Source: Nocardia miyunensis NBRC 108239
GTDB taxonomy: Bacteria > Actinomycetota > Actinomycetes > Mycobacteriales > Mycobacteriaceae
Assembly: GCF_001613065.1 (NCBI RefSeq)
Contig: NZ_BDBQ01000070.1
Span: forward strand, 31,243-95,242
DNA length: 64,000 nucleotides
Reading direction: 5' to 3'
Under the pieces are notes generated by a model. It was not told the DNA's origin and searched no databases. It was given only the letters and a program-made list of their open reading frames with translations. Each line of letters opens with the position of its first letter. The stretch's first letter is position 1. Shown one piece after another: positions 46,589 through 55,841 of the stretch. The position numbers were made by a program, and so were the translations under genes.

Positions 46589-48961
46589 GTGACGACGAAC
46601 GCAATGCCGGGAACCGGCGCGAGCTATGGGCGATCGTTGCTCAATCGTGTCCGAACCGGACTACCCGACAATTCCGATCGTCTCACCCATGTCACGGAGT
46701 TGGCGGCGCGTGCGGCGCAGGTCACGGCCTGGCCGGGCTGGGTATCACCGGACGTGATCGAAGCGTTACGGAATTCTGGCGTCGAGGCGCCCTGGTCGCA
46801 TCAGACCCGCACCGCCGATCTGGCCGCCGCCGGAAAACATGTAGTGGTCTGCACCGGAACCGCGTCCGGCAAATCCCTCGGCTATCAACTGCCGGTACTC
46901 ACCGCATTGCGGGAGGATCCGCGGGCGACGGCGCTGTATATCTCGCCGACCAAGGCTCTCGGGGCGGACCAGCTGCGCGCGATCGGTGAACTCACCCACG
47001 AGGGGCCGCTGCGCGACACCCATCCCGCGCCCTATGACGGCGACACCTCCGCCGAGATCCGGCAGTGGGTGCGGGCCAATGGGCGGTGGATCTTCACCAA
47101 CCCGGACATGCTGCATCTGAGTGTGCTGCGCTCGCATCAGCGGTGGGCGCGGGTGCTGCGTCGGCTGCGTTATGTGGTGGTCGACGAATGCCATGCCTAT
47201 CGGGGCGTATTCGGCTCGCACGTCGCGCTCGTGCTGCGGCGGTTGCGCAGGCTGGCCGCACATTACGGGGCCGATCCCGTGTTCGTCCTGTGCTCGGCCA
47301 CCACCGCGGATCCGGCCGCGGCCGCGTCGCGACTGATCGGCGCACCGTGCGAGGCCGTCACCGAGGACGGGTCGCCGCAGGGCGCGCGCACGGTCGCACT
47401 GTGGGAACCGGCGCTGCTCACCGCGGTGACCGGCGAGAACGGCGCACCGGTGCGGCGACCGGCCACCGCCGAGGCGGCGCGGATCATGACCGATCTGGTG
47501 GTCGAGGGCGCACGCACGCTGACCTTCGTGCGCTCTCGGCGGGCCGCGGAGGTCGTGGCCATGGAAACGCGCCGCATGCTGGCCGAGGTCGATCCGGAAC
47601 TCGGTCGCCGGGTGGCCGCCTACCGGGCCGGATATCTGGCCGAGGACCGGCGCGAATTGGAGGCCGCGCTGGCCGACGGCTCCCTGCTGGGGGCCGCGAC
47701 CACGACCGCGCTCGAGCTCGGGGTGGATATCGCCGGGCTCGACGCCGTGGTCGTCGCGGGATTCCCGGGGACGGTGGCCTCGTTCTGGCAGCAGGCCGGG
47801 CGCGCCGGGCGACGTGCGCAGGGCTCGCTGGTGATGCTGGTCGCGCGGGACGATCCGCTGGACACCTACCTGGTCCGGAACCCGCAAGCGCTGCTGGGAC
47901 GTCCGATCGAGGCGACGATCACCGATCCGCGAAACCCATATGTCCTCGGGCCGCATCTGCTGTGCGCGGCGATGGAGAATCCGCTGACCGATGCCGAGGT
48001 CACGGAGTTCGGCGCGACCGATCTGATCGCCGACCTGGCCGATCAGGGCCTCGTGCGGCGGCGGCAACCGGCGAAGGGCCCGGCTCGCTGGCATATGACC
48101 GCCGCCTCGCGGCCGCACGACGAGGTCGACGTGCGCGGCGGTATCGGCACGACGGTGGCCATCGTCGACGAGGAGACCGGACGTCTGCTCGGCACCACGG
48201 ATGCGGGCCGGGCCCCGGCCACCCTGCATCCCGGCGCGGTGCACCTGCATCAGGGCGAGACCTATGTGGTGAACGAGCTGGATCTCGACGGCGGTGTGGC
48301 CTTCGTCCACGCCGATCAGCCCGGCTGGACGACCAGCGCCCGCGCGGTCACGTCCATCGCGATCGACGAGATCGACGCCGAACGTGCGCACGGCGCGGTG
48401 ACCACGGCCCTGGCGCAGGTGCGGGTGAGCCGGCAGGTGGTCGGCTACCTGCGCACACTTCCCACCGGTGAGGTGCTCGACCTGGTGGGACTGGACCTGC
48501 CGGAGCAGACGCTGCCGACCCGGGCCGTGCTGTACACCGTGACACCCGGGCTGCTGGCCCGCGCCGGAATCGATCCGCGACGTGCGCCCGGTGCGCTACA
48601 TGCCGCCGAACATGCCGCGATCGGGATGCTGCCCCTGGTGGCCAGTTGCGACCGCTGGGATATCGGCGGGGTGTCCACGGCCGAACATCCCGACACCGGG
48701 CTGCCCACCGTCTTCGTTCACGACGGGCACCCCGGCGGTGCGGGCTTCGCCGAGCGCGGCTTCCACCGGCTGCGCACCTGGCTGCGGGCCACCCTGGCGG
48801 TGATCGAGTCGTGCGGCTGTCCGAGCGGCTGTCCATCGTGTGTACAGTCACCCAAGTGCGGCAACGGCAATCAGCCGCTGGACAAGGCGGGCGCCGCGGC
48901 CCTGCTGACCGCGGTGGTCGCCGAACTTCCCGATGATGACGACGCCTGGCCCGTCTCGTGA
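46589..48961 (+). CDS. DEAD/DEAH-box helicase with DUF1998 zinc domain (MrfA-like)
   Basis: Start uncertain: TTG 46571, GTG 46589 or ATG 46604, none with a good ribosome site; GTG is taken. About 790 residues. Superfamily 2 motifs in order: CTGTASGKS (I), SPTKALGADQ (Ia), NPDMLH (Ib), VVDECHAYRG (II), CSATTADP (III), TFVRSRR (IV), ATTTALELGVDIAG (V), QQAGRAGR (VI). The DUF1998 C-terminus carries four Cys (SCGCPSGCPSCVQSPKC). This is the YprA/MrfA family, a 3'-5' DNA repair helicase in Bacillus; the orthologue of Rv3649. No signal peptide; cytoplasmic. Confidence 0.92.
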   Translation: MTTNAMPGTGASYGRSLLNRVRTGLPDNSDRLTHVTELAARAAQVTAWPGWVSPDVIEALRNSGVEAPWSHQTRTADLAAAGKHVVVCTGTASGKSLGYQLPVLTALREDPRATALYISPTKALGADQLRAIGELTHEGPLRDTHPAPYDGDTSAEIRQWVRANGRWIFTNPDMLHLSVLRSHQRWARVLRRLRYVVVDECHAYRGVFGSHVALVLRRLRRLAAHYGADPVFVLCSATTADPAAAASRLIGAPCEAVTEDGSPQGARTVALWEPALLTAVTGENGAPVRRPATAEAARIMTDLVVEGARTLTFVRSRRAAEVVAMETRRMLAEVDPELGRRVAAYRAGYLAEDRRELEAALADGSLLGAATTTALELGVDIAGLDAVVVAGFPGTVASFWQQAGRAGRRAQGSLVMLVARDDPLDTYLVRNPQALLGRPIEATITDPRNPYVLGPHLLCAAMENPLTDAEVTEFGATDLIADLADQGLVRRRQPAKGPARWHMTAASRPHDEVDVRGGIGTTVAIVDEETGRLLGTTDAGRAPATLHPGAVHLHQGETYVVNELDLDGGVAFVHADQPGWTTSARAVTSIAIDEIDAERAHGAVTTALAQVRVSRQVVGYLRTLPTGEVLDLVGLDLPEQTLPTRAVLYTVTPGLLARAGIDPRRAPGALHAAEHAAIGMLPLVASCDRWDIGGVSTAEHPDTGLPTVFVHDGHPGGAGFAERGFHRLRTWLRATLAVIESCGCPSGCPSCVQSPKCGNGNQPLDKAGAAALLTAVVAELPDDDDAWPVS

Positions 48962-49264
48962 CGAGGTGGTCATCGGGGTGATGCCGGACCGCGACTCGAA
49001 GTCAACTCGGACGATGCCCGCGATGCGGTCGCCGTCACATGCGTCGGTCTCGCCACATGACCGATGTGAAACGCGATCATGTTAACTGACTCTTTGCGGA
49101 TTCCTATAAGAATCTGAAGTGGAATGCTGTCAATGACACCTCATCAATCAATTGAAAATCAACGGATCGAAATTGTTCACATGTCCAAAAAGCTCCTCTA
49201 ACACATAGGGCCGAACACAGATCCCCAACTCTTGCGCATTCTTTGAAGACCAACCGCTCGGTAT
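48962..49264. other. AT-rich intergenic DNA between convergent units
   Basis: About 300 bp with an unusually AT-rich core (49075-49260). No gene and no strong stem is seen; it separates the helicase 3' end from the tad operon 3' end. Confidence 0.5.
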
Positions 49265-49627
49265 TCATTTATCGTGTTCCTCCACCGGACCCGCTCGCGC
49301 GACGGCCCGGACATCCGGTGTACCGAGCGGCCCCAGCGATGCGGTGACCTCGGCGACCACCGTGACGTCCCACCCGACGACCGTGCAGGATCGCACCCGG
49401 ACCCGCATCCGCTGCCCGAGATCGCGGGCCCGAGCGCAGGCATCGGTCTCGGCGGTCAACGCACCGGCTGCCGCCAGGGCACCGAGATCCGCTACGGCCT
49501 GAACCCGATGTCGCGCCACGATGACCACGCCGACCTGCACGAACAACAGCGTCGCGGCGAGCAGGGCGGTCAGGGCCAGGCAGGCCGTCACGGTGGCCGC
49601 GCCGCGCTCGGCCCGCGGGGACGTCAT
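49265..49627 (-). CDS. Rv3654c-like TadE-family secreted protein
   Basis: A 120-residue protein with a short basic start (SPRAERGAATVTACLAL), a hydrophobic helix to residue 36, and a periplasmic domain with two Cys (DACARARDLG, RSCTVV). It is the last gene of the tad locus and overlaps TadE by ATGA. In M. tuberculosis the equivalent is Rv3654c, described as a helicase/secretion neighbourhood TadE-like protein. Probably a minor pilin. Confidence 0.85.
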   Translation of the reverse strand: MTSPRAERGAATVTACLALTALLAATLLFVQVGVVIVARHRVQAVADLGALAAAGALTAETDACARARDLGQRMRVRVRSCTVVGWDVTVVAEVTASLGPLGTPDVRAVARAGPVEEHDK

Positions 49628-50013
49628 CCGTACTCACCCGGTTCCCGGACCGCGACCGCGTCGGCGCGCAGTCTGAGCATCGGCAGCAACGGCACCCGCA
49701 CCGAGACCACGGCGACCACCTGATCACCGTCGGCGCGGAGGGACACCTCCGCACCGGGCGGCGCCACCCGCAGCGCCGCCGGTCTCGCCTCGGCGTCCGC
49801 ACCGCGCGCCGCCAGTCGCGCCGCCTCTCGCGCGGCGTCGACACAGCGCACCTGTGCCGCGGCGGCCAGCAGCGTGCCCAGGCACAGCACGACCACAATG
49901 AGGAGGGCGGCCAACGCGATGGCCGCCTCCACCGTCACCGCGCCCCGTTCGCCGGGCCCGCACCGCGGAACCGTCGCGGCCGTGCGTACCCCCTGTGCGC
50001 GGCCACGTCTCAC
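49624..50013 (-). CDS. TadE-like minor pilin
   Basis: The real gene is 129 residues from GTG 50013, which overlaps the pilin stop by GTGA; the much longer open frame on this strand runs through neighbouring genes and is spurious. Visible features: GERGAVTVEAAIALAALLIV, the TadE prepilin-like segment with Glu at position +5, one transmembrane helix, and a Cys-containing periplasmic part (VRCVDAAREAAR). Processed minor pilin of the Flp/Tad apparatus. Confidence 0.88.
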   Translation of the reverse strand: MRRGRAQGVRTAATVPRCGPGERGAVTVEAAIALAALLIVVVLCLGTLLAAAAQVRCVDAAREAARLAARGADAEARPAALRVAPPGAEVSLRADGDQVVAVVSVRVPLLPMLRLRADAVAVREPGEYG

Positions 50014-50222
50014 ACCGAGGTGTTGAGCGCTTTGTCGATGATCTTCGTCAGGGCGTTCACGATGGAATCGCCCGTCACCACCGAGTAGAGCACCGCCCCG
50101 AAGGCCGCGGCGGCCACGGTGCCGATCGCATATTCCGCGGTGCTCATCCCATCCTCGGCGACCAACGCCCGCAGCAGGCGCGCACGCAACTCCAGTACTG
50201 CCGATCGAACTGCCACCCGCAC
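50010..50222 (-). CDS. flp: Flp-type pilin (DUF4244)
   Basis: A 70-residue prepilin starting at GTG 50222 behind GGGGAG. A basic leader ends in a Gly before MSTAEYAIGTVAAAAFGAVLY, the type IVb/Flp cleavage and helix motif with the conserved Glu-Tyr. The DUF4244 family stands in this position in mycobacterial loci. Likely the major pilus subunit. Confidence 0.9.
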   Translation of the reverse strand: MRVAVRSAVLELRARLLRALVAEDGMSTAEYAIGTVAAAAFGAVLYSVVTGDSIVNALTKIIDKALNTSV

Positions 50223-50330
50223 CGATCTCCCCTTTCTCTGTCACCGGCACGGGCATTCCGCGCCGGAGGTCTCGTGTGTTCCCGGACGACCAGCTCCGCC
50301 GTGGGCGCTCGATCGGCTGACCTGGCCTAC

Positions 50331-50924
50331 TCACAGCCCGCCCCCCAGCACGCGGGTGGCCAGGCCGATGACGACCGGCACGATGCCGAGGCAGACGAAG
50401 GCGGGCAGGAAGCACAGGCCCAGCGGTCCGCCGATCAACACCCCGGCTCGCTCCGCGCGGGCCGCGGCGGCGTCCTCCACGGCAGCACGGCACTGCCCGG
50501 CCAGCTCGCTCACCGCATCCGCCAGACACGCACCCGATCGGGCCGAACGCGCCGCCAGCCTGGCCAACGCCTGAATATCGGTGGATCCGGCCTCCTGGGC
50601 GGCGCGCCGCCACGCGTCGGGCTGATCCGCTCCCAGCGCCAGCAGATCGGCCACCCGATGCAGGGCCGCACCGAGTTCCGGCGGAGCGGTCGAGCCCACC
50701 GCGCGAGCCGCGACGGCGACCGGAAGCCCCGCCCGCAGACAGGCAGCCAACAAGTCGAACGCCGAAGCCGTCCCGAACCGATCCGTCCCACCGCCAGGCG
50801 CACGCCGTCGCGAAACCTGCTGTGCCCCAACGAGTAACGCCCGTCTCCGCACCGCCACCGCCGCGGCGTCGCCGGGCACGCAGACCAGCGCGACCACCAA
50901 CAACAGCAGCCCGCAGACAACCAT
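50331..50924 (-). CDS. tadC: TadC-like inner membrane platform protein
   Basis: Start chosen at ATG 50924 behind GAGGGGAGGGG; the longer frame upstream is spurious. A short T2SSF-type protein of 197 residues with an N-terminal membrane segment (VVCGLLLLVVALVCV), a GspF-like helical core (FDLLAACLRAGLPVAVAARA, LADAVSELAGQCR) and a C-terminal membrane hairpin (LCFLPAFVCLGIVPVVIGLA). It forms the pilus platform with TadB. It is separated from tadB by 1 kb, although the two usually touch. Confidence 0.88.
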   Translation of the reverse strand: MVVCGLLLLVVALVCVPGDAAAVAVRRRALLVGAQQVSRRRAPGGGTDRFGTASAFDLLAACLRAGLPVAVAARAVGSTAPPELGAALHRVADLLALGADQPDAWRRAAQEAGSTDIQALARLAARSARSGACLADAVSELAGQCRAAVEDAAAARAERAGVLIGGPLGLCFLPAFVCLGIVPVVIGLATRVLGGGL

Positions 50925-51962
50925 CACCCCTCCCCTCGCGTCGTATCCGAAAGCGCCACAACACAAGTCCCCGCCCTTCCCCCCTTCGACAATCCGTAGC
51001 GCCACCCACCGGCCCGAGACGATCGATGCGCCGCGACCACCGCCCGGCGGGCCGGTCGACCACCGCCATAGCACCCTTGGACTCGCCGATCGAAATCGAA
51101 GGCGCCTGTGCGGCTCGCAGGCGATCGAACGCATCCGTCCCGTAAACAACGCCCTTCGGTACCGAACTCCACCTCTGGACGCCTGCCCCCCGACCGCATG
51201 TCCCACCGCTCGCGCCCCGACCACGTGCGTGCACAGCAAGCCCTGGATAGGTACGCCCTACCTCCCGGCTTCGTCGGAACTCACCGACCCGGCTTGCAGC
51301 AGCCCACGCCCGAATCACCTGAACGCCAACGCAACCGAACAGTCGCGCCCCCGCCCTACTACCGGCGAGCAACAGCCCCCGCAACAGCGCATCCCGATCT
51401 TGCTCACATCCATCCACAGCCGGCCCAGCACAGTCGTCAGCCGCGCCCGAACACCGCCCGAATTCGGCGCTACCCAGCGCTTCCCACTGGTTCGGTTGGA
51501 CGCCGAAGCCACCGCGCACATGCCGCGACTCCCCAGGCCCACACCGCGGGTTGTGCACGGACCCCGCGCCACGATGAGATCCGCACGCACGTTGTACTGC
51601 TCCAGCAACGACAGACAACACACCGCGGAAAGCACCTGCACCACAATCACATTCGCCAGATCCGGATCCCGCGCAAACCTGAGCCGCGCACCGGCCCAAT
51701 CGACGATCGGCCCGACCGCACGTGTCTGCACACAGCCGAACCACCTGGCGAGCACAGCAACTGGACGAGCCTCGCACTACCCGGCCGACATTGGACAGCC
51801 CATGCCACGAAACACCTGCACCACGGACACATCCGGTCGCTGCGGACCCCGCACGAACCTGATCAGCCGCTTCGCACCGGTTCGGCCGGAGTGTGACTCG
51901 GCGACGTGTGTTCGCATGCAGCTGAGCGGGGTGATCGGGTGTATTCGCGGCTGCTTCGGCGC
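50925..51962. other. 1-kb non-coding insertion between tadB and tadC
   Basis: No protein is recognisable on either strand, although frames stay open by composition. It includes an imperfect duplication of about 75 bp: CACCTGCACCACAATCACAT at 51629 and CACCTGCACCACGGACACAT at 51808, each followed by GATCCGGATCCC or GCGGACCCC and a GCACCGG segment. Base composition is CA-rich compared with the flanking genes. It looks like decayed or repeat-derived DNA. Confidence 0.5.
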
Positions 51963-52760
51963 TCATGTGGGGACCTGGGCGGTGATGGCGTCTGCCCAGA
52001 GCAGGCCGCTGCAGATCAGGGCTGTGCCGAGCGGAAGGAGGACGGTGCCTGGGCCGGAGGCCAGGAGGACGTGCAGTGGGGCGGCGTTCATCAGGTGGCC
52101 CAGGGCGATGCCCAGGAGTGGGAGGGCGGACAGGACTACGGCGCTGGCTCGGGCGCCGGCCAGGGCGGCTGTGGTTTTGTCGCGAAAACGTATGCGGCTG
52201 GACAGGTCCGCTCGTGCGGCGGTGAGCAGGTCGGCCAGGGCCAGGCCGTGGTGGTCGGCCAGTTGCCAGGCGTCGGCGATGCGGGCGAGTTCGGCGGCGA
52301 TGATCGATTCGGGATTCCGCAGGCCGGCTGCGGCGGACCCGCCGAGCCTGCTGCGTGCCGAGCCGACGGCGAATGCGCGCGCCGCGATGCCCTCGATCTC
52401 CCCGGCCGCGACCGCCGCGGCGGCACTGGGATGTGTACCGACCCGCAACTCGCCTATCACGGTCTCCAAACCCTCCAGCAGCGCAACGCATTCGGCCCTG
52501 TGCCGCTGGGCCGCACGAGCGCGTCGTCCACGTAGACCGGCTGTCAGCGCCAGAAGCAGGGCCGCGAGGAACGCGCCTATTCCGGCCAGGGCCGCTCCCG
52601 CGACGCCGAGATATGCGGCGATCCGGAACAGCCTGTGCGGCGGTAGTTTTCGCGCACGACCGCGCATACCGAACATCGCCAGATACCGCCGGGCGCCCGA
52701 TGTGGGCGGCACGGCGAGTATTGCCGCTGACAGGCAGGCCAGGGCGAGTGGCGGCGTCAT
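51963..52760 (-). CDS. tadB: TadB-like inner membrane platform protein
   Basis: Start ATG 52760 overlaps the ATPase stop by ATGA. The 265-residue T2SSF protein has an N-terminal membrane region (ALACLSAAILAV, then AAYLGVAGAALAGIGAFLAA), a cytosolic GspF helical domain (ECVALLEGLETVIGELRVG, HGLALADLLTAARADL) and C-terminal membrane helices. It assembles with TadC and the ATPase to push pilin subunits into the fibre. Confidence 0.9.
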   Translation of the reverse strand: MTPPLALACLSAAILAVPPTSGARRYLAMFGMRGRARKLPPHRLFRIAAYLGVAGAALAGIGAFLAALLLALTAGLRGRRARAAQRHRAECVALLEGLETVIGELRVGTHPSAAAAVAAGEIEGIAARAFAVGSARSRLGGSAAAGLRNPESIIAAELARIADAWQLADHHGLALADLLTAARADLSSRIRFRDKTTAALAGARASAVVLSALPLLGIALGHLMNAAPLHVLLASGPGTVLLPLGTALICSGLLWADAITAQVPT

Positions 52761-53944
52761 CGGGCCTCCCGTTCGTCCAGCAGACGACGCAGTGCTGTGG
52801 CCGCCGGTGTGGGTGCGTCGTCGGCGCGCCAGGCCGCCTCGATGTGGACCCGGCCGTCCGGATCGCGTACGACCAGGCCGATCTCGCACAGGGCGCGTGC
52901 GCCGCCGGGACCGCGACGCACATGCAGGATCACCTGGACGGCCGCGGCCAGCTGGCTGTGCAGGGCGGCGCTGCTCAGCCCGCCCAGTGCCGCCAGGGCC
53001 TCGAGCCGCGCCGGGACCTCACGCGGCGAGTTGGCGTGCACGGTGCCCGCGCCGCCGTCGTGACCGGTGTTGAGCGCGGTCAGCAGATCGATCACTTCGG
53101 CGCCGCGCACCTCGCCGATGACGATGCGGTCCGGGCGCATGCGCAACGCCTGACGCACCAGATCGCGAACGGTCACCGCGCCGGCGCCCTCCACATTCGG
53201 CGGACGCGCCACCAACCGCACCACATGCGGATGCGGCGGGGCGAGTTCCGCGGCGTCCTCGACGCAGACGATGCGCTCGGCCGCGTCGACCTTGGCGAGC
53301 AGCCCCGACAGCAGAGTGGTTTTCCCCGCGCCGGTCCCGCCCACCACGAGAAATGCCAGCCGCCCGCGAATGATGCGCTCCAACAACACCTTCGCCTCGG
53401 CCGGGACCGACCCGGAGGCGGCCAGCGCATCGAGCCCCTGACTCGCTGGACGCAGCACCCGCAACGCCAGGCAGGTGCCGCCGGGTGCGATCGAGGACAA
53501 CACCGCGTGCAGTCGCACACCGAACGAATCCCCCAGCACACCGCTACCTTCCGGCAGACGCCCGTCCACCCACGGCTGGGCGTCGTCGAGCCGTCGTCCG
53601 GCGGCCAGCGCGAGACGCTGCGCCAAGCGCCGCACCGCGGCCTCGTCCTGGAACACCACCGACGCCCGCTGCAACCCCTGCCCGCGATCCACCCAGACCG
53701 AATCGGGCGCTGTCACCAGCACATCCGACACCCGCGGATCGTGCAGTAGCGGTTCCAGCACCCCGGCCCCGGTCATCTCGGTCTGCAACAGCCGCAGCAC
53801 CCGCAACAGATCCGTATCCCCGAGCACCCCACCCGCCTCGGCCCGGATCGCCGCCGCAACCCGTGCCGGATCGGGCTCGCCCGACTCGACCGCCAGCCTT
53901 TCCCGCACTCGATCCAACAGCTCGTCGGTCACCAGCGCGCTCAT
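52757..53944 (-). CDS. tadA: TadA/CpaF-family secretion ATPase
   Basis: A 395-residue type II/IV secretion ATPase. N-terminal domain to about 160; Walker A VVGGTGAGKTTLLSGL; Asp box RIVCVEDAAEL; Walker B DRIVIGEVRGAE; His box GHDGGAGTVHANS. It powers Tad pilus assembly on the cytoplasmic side. Orthologue of Rv3659c. The next gene overlaps it by ATGA; a 376-bp spacer separates it from ssd upstream. Confidence 0.94.
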   Translation of the reverse strand: MSALVTDELLDRVRERLAVESGEPDPARVAAAIRAEAGGVLGDTDLLRVLRLLQTEMTGAGVLEPLLHDPRVSDVLVTAPDSVWVDRGQGLQRASVVFQDEAAVRRLAQRLALAAGRRLDDAQPWVDGRLPEGSGVLGDSFGVRLHAVLSSIAPGGTCLALRVLRPASQGLDALAASGSVPAEAKVLLERIIRGRLAFLVVGGTGAGKTTLLSGLLAKVDAAERIVCVEDAAELAPPHPHVVRLVARPPNVEGAGAVTVRDLVRQALRMRPDRIVIGEVRGAEVIDLLTALNTGHDGGAGTVHANSPREVPARLEALAALGGLSSAALHSQLAAAVQVILHVRRGPGGARALCEIGLVVRDPDGRVHIEAAWRADDAPTPAATALRRLLDEREAR

Positions 53945-54320
53945 CGAATCCTCCCCTCCCGCAGCACGATTCCCACCTCACCGATCGTCTCGACAGCACC
54001 CGCACAGGCCCGCGATCCTCGTCCGGCGCGAAACCGCACTCGACACGACGTGCCTCGGCACACCCGAGGCGGATCGGCGAACGTTCAAGCTGGAACGCAG
54101 TTTCCGTAGAACGAGCTGCGGAAAGTTCGGCGGTTCACTTGTGGTGGCGACCAGCGTGCACCCGAGACCGACTGGTGCACTTGCATTTGCGAGGCCATCC
54201 GTCGAGTCCCGCTGAACATCCAACACAGGCGCTACGAGGGTGATGACCTCGGCAAAGACGATTCGCGGATATCCCTGGCGCGGCGATGTTTTCGCATTTT
54301 CGCCGATGCGGACTCGCGGA
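53945..54320. other. spacer between ssd and tadA
   Basis: 376 bp with no gene or clear hairpin. In compact tad loci these genes nearly touch, so this is extra DNA; it may hold a promoter for tadA. Confidence 0.45.
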
Positions 54321-55409
54321 TCATCGGTCGTCTCCGGTCAAAAGGGACAGGACCGATTCGGCCGCTGTTCGGAGGGGGCCGCGCGGAGTGGTCAGGCCGG
54401 TGCGTTCGAGTTGGCCGGACAAGCCCGGCTGGGTGCGGACCGCGGCCAGGAGGGGGATGCCGAGGGCCTCGGCGACCTCGTCGCCGTGCAGGCCGCCGGG
54501 GGCGGGACCGCGAACGACCAATGCCTGGTTGGGATTTCGGCGACGCACATGAGCCACGGCGGCGCGGGCGGCGGCGATCGAGCGCAGCCGCGGTGTCGCG
54601 ACGAGGACGACCAGATCCGCACCGTCGAGCATCTGATCGGCGTGCGGGCCGCGCTCCCGGGAGATATCGCAGACGACCAGATCGCCTGCGGCACGGCCCG
54701 CGTCGAGTACCGCGCGCACCGCGCCGGGACCGATCTCGGTGGGGTCGGTATCGGGGGTGGCCCGGCCGCAGGCCAGCACGCGCAGGCCGGGCGCGGCCGC
54801 CGGTAGTGCGTCGCGCAGGGTCGCGGCGGGCACCCGGCCGTCCTCGACGACAAGATCGGGCCAGCGCAGACCCTCCTCGGATTCGACGCCGAGCAGCAGA
54901 TCGAGGCCGCCGCCGAACGGATCGCCGTCGACCAGGATCGTGCCGGGGCGGAAGCGAATCGCGGACGCGGTCAAGGCGATCGCGCCGGCCAGGATGGACG
55001 CGCCCGCACCGCCGCCCGTGTCCACGACCGCGACGACCGCGCCACCCCCCTCGACGGAGACGCCCGGTTCGGCGAACACCTCGATCAGCCGATCCGCGGC
55101 CGCGGGCAGGCCGAGCACCAGTTCGGCGCCCCCGGTGATCGCGGCCTCCCACTGCTCGGCCCCGGGTTCCCCCTCGCTGACCAGGATGATGCCCGGACGA
55201 CGCGGATATCCGGCCGCAGCGCATTCGTGTGCTGCGGCCGTGTCGAGAATCACGATCGCGGCATCGGTCCAGGCGTATCTGCCGATCGGCATCGAATGCT
55301 CGGCCAGCTGCCGATCGGCGGCGGCCGCGATGCGGCGAACCTCCTCACGCAGCCGATGTCCGGAGACGAGCATCAGGGCCGGAGGCTGCTCCGCTGTAAC
55401 GGAATTCAT
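54321..55409 (-). CDS. ssd: septum site-determining protein Ssd (CpaE/MinD-like)
   Basis: A 362-residue MinD/CpaE-type protein. An N-terminal receiver-like region (about 1-125) is followed by the P-loop NTPase domain. The deviant Walker A is replaced by VVDTGGGAGASILAGAIAL (the Lys residues are missing), then TILVDGDPFGGGLDLLLG, and GDLVVCDISRE at Walker B. Rv3660c, its orthologue, is described as Ssd and affects cell division in mycobacteria. The loss of the P-loop Lys suggests weak or no ATP hydrolysis. First gene of the tad cluster, divergent from the HAD gene. Confidence 0.88.
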   Translation of the reverse strand: MNSVTAEQPPALMLVSGHRLREEVRRIAAAADRQLAEHSMPIGRYAWTDAAIVILDTAAAHECAAAGYPRRPGIILVSEGEPGAEQWEAAITGGAELVLGLPAAADRLIEVFAEPGVSVEGGGAVVAVVDTGGGAGASILAGAIALTASAIRFRPGTILVDGDPFGGGLDLLLGVESEEGLRWPDLVVEDGRVPAATLRDALPAAAPGLRVLACGRATPDTDPTEIGPGAVRAVLDAGRAAGDLVVCDISRERGPHADQMLDGADLVVLVATPRLRSIAAARAAVAHVRRRNPNQALVVRGPAPGGLHGDEVAEALGIPLLAAVRTQPGLSGQLERTGLTTPRGPLRTAAESVLSLLTGDDR

Positions 55410-55477
55410 GCAGGTCAGCCTCGCCCGAATGATGTCGCGCCGCCAGAGGTGACCGCCCGGTTGTGGATAACTCCGGG

Positions 55478-55675
55478 GGTGTGAGCAAAAACAGAACTCC
55501 CGGTACCACCTAACAGACCCGCGAAATCCACCGACCGACGGCGGGAGCGAGGCGGGGCCCGGACGAAAAGGTCCGGAAATAGAGGACGGCCCCAGCCGGG
55601 GGGGGAGGAGGCTGGGGCCGTCTGGGTTCAGCCCCGGGGGGTCGGGCTGAACGCTCCTGGACTATGTCCAGGTGC
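55478..55675 (+). ncRNA. candidate Ms1/MTS2823-like structured RNA
   Basis: The 432-bp gap between ssd and the HAD gene is the exact genomic place where, as I recall, M. tuberculosis carries the abundant RNA MTS2823 (Ms1 in M. smegmatis), which binds core RNA polymerase. Here the gap holds successive stems: CCGGAC/GTCCGG (near 55559-55576), a 13-bp stem at 55585-55622, a 9-bp stem at 55626-55652 and a 7-bp stem CCTGGAC/GTCCAGG at 55657-55673. The strand and ends are inferred from the mycobacterial case. No protein is coded here. Confidence 0.45.
55585..55652. terminator. two strong tandem hairpins
   Basis: GACGGCCCCAGCC (55585-55597) pairs perfectly with GGCTGGGGCCGTC (55610-55622) around a G-rich loop; GTTCAGCCC (55626-55634) pairs with GGGCTGAAC (55644-55652). 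They are likely the 3' end of the candidate RNA, or strong blocks to transcription between divergent genes. Confidence 0.6.
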
Positions 55676-55841
55676 CAGCAATACTACACCCAGGGCCGGG
55701 CCGAAACGCAAGTGCAGCGAAAGAGGAAGTTTTCACCATCGATCCCGGCATCACGGCGGCAAATCCGATCGGCGGGCGGTTCCACCGCCCGCGTCGCCCC
55801 TGGGCATCCCGTCCGGGCGAAATTTCCCTATCCTGGACCGC

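Noticed and set aside
51315..51755. A 146-codon minus-strand frame in the tadB-tadC spacer
   Set aside because: Cys/Arg-rich with no family, no ribosome site, and it covers only one unit of the spacer's internal duplication.
49624..52923. A 1099-codon minus-strand open frame
   Set aside because: It crosses flp, tadC and tadB, which have clear families in other frames, and its middle is low-complexity Arg/Gly; only the last 129 codons (TadE) are real.
51229..53073. A 614-codon plus-strand frame
   Set aside because: Antisense to tadB and part of tadA, Arg/Ser/Pro-rich, no recognisable domain.
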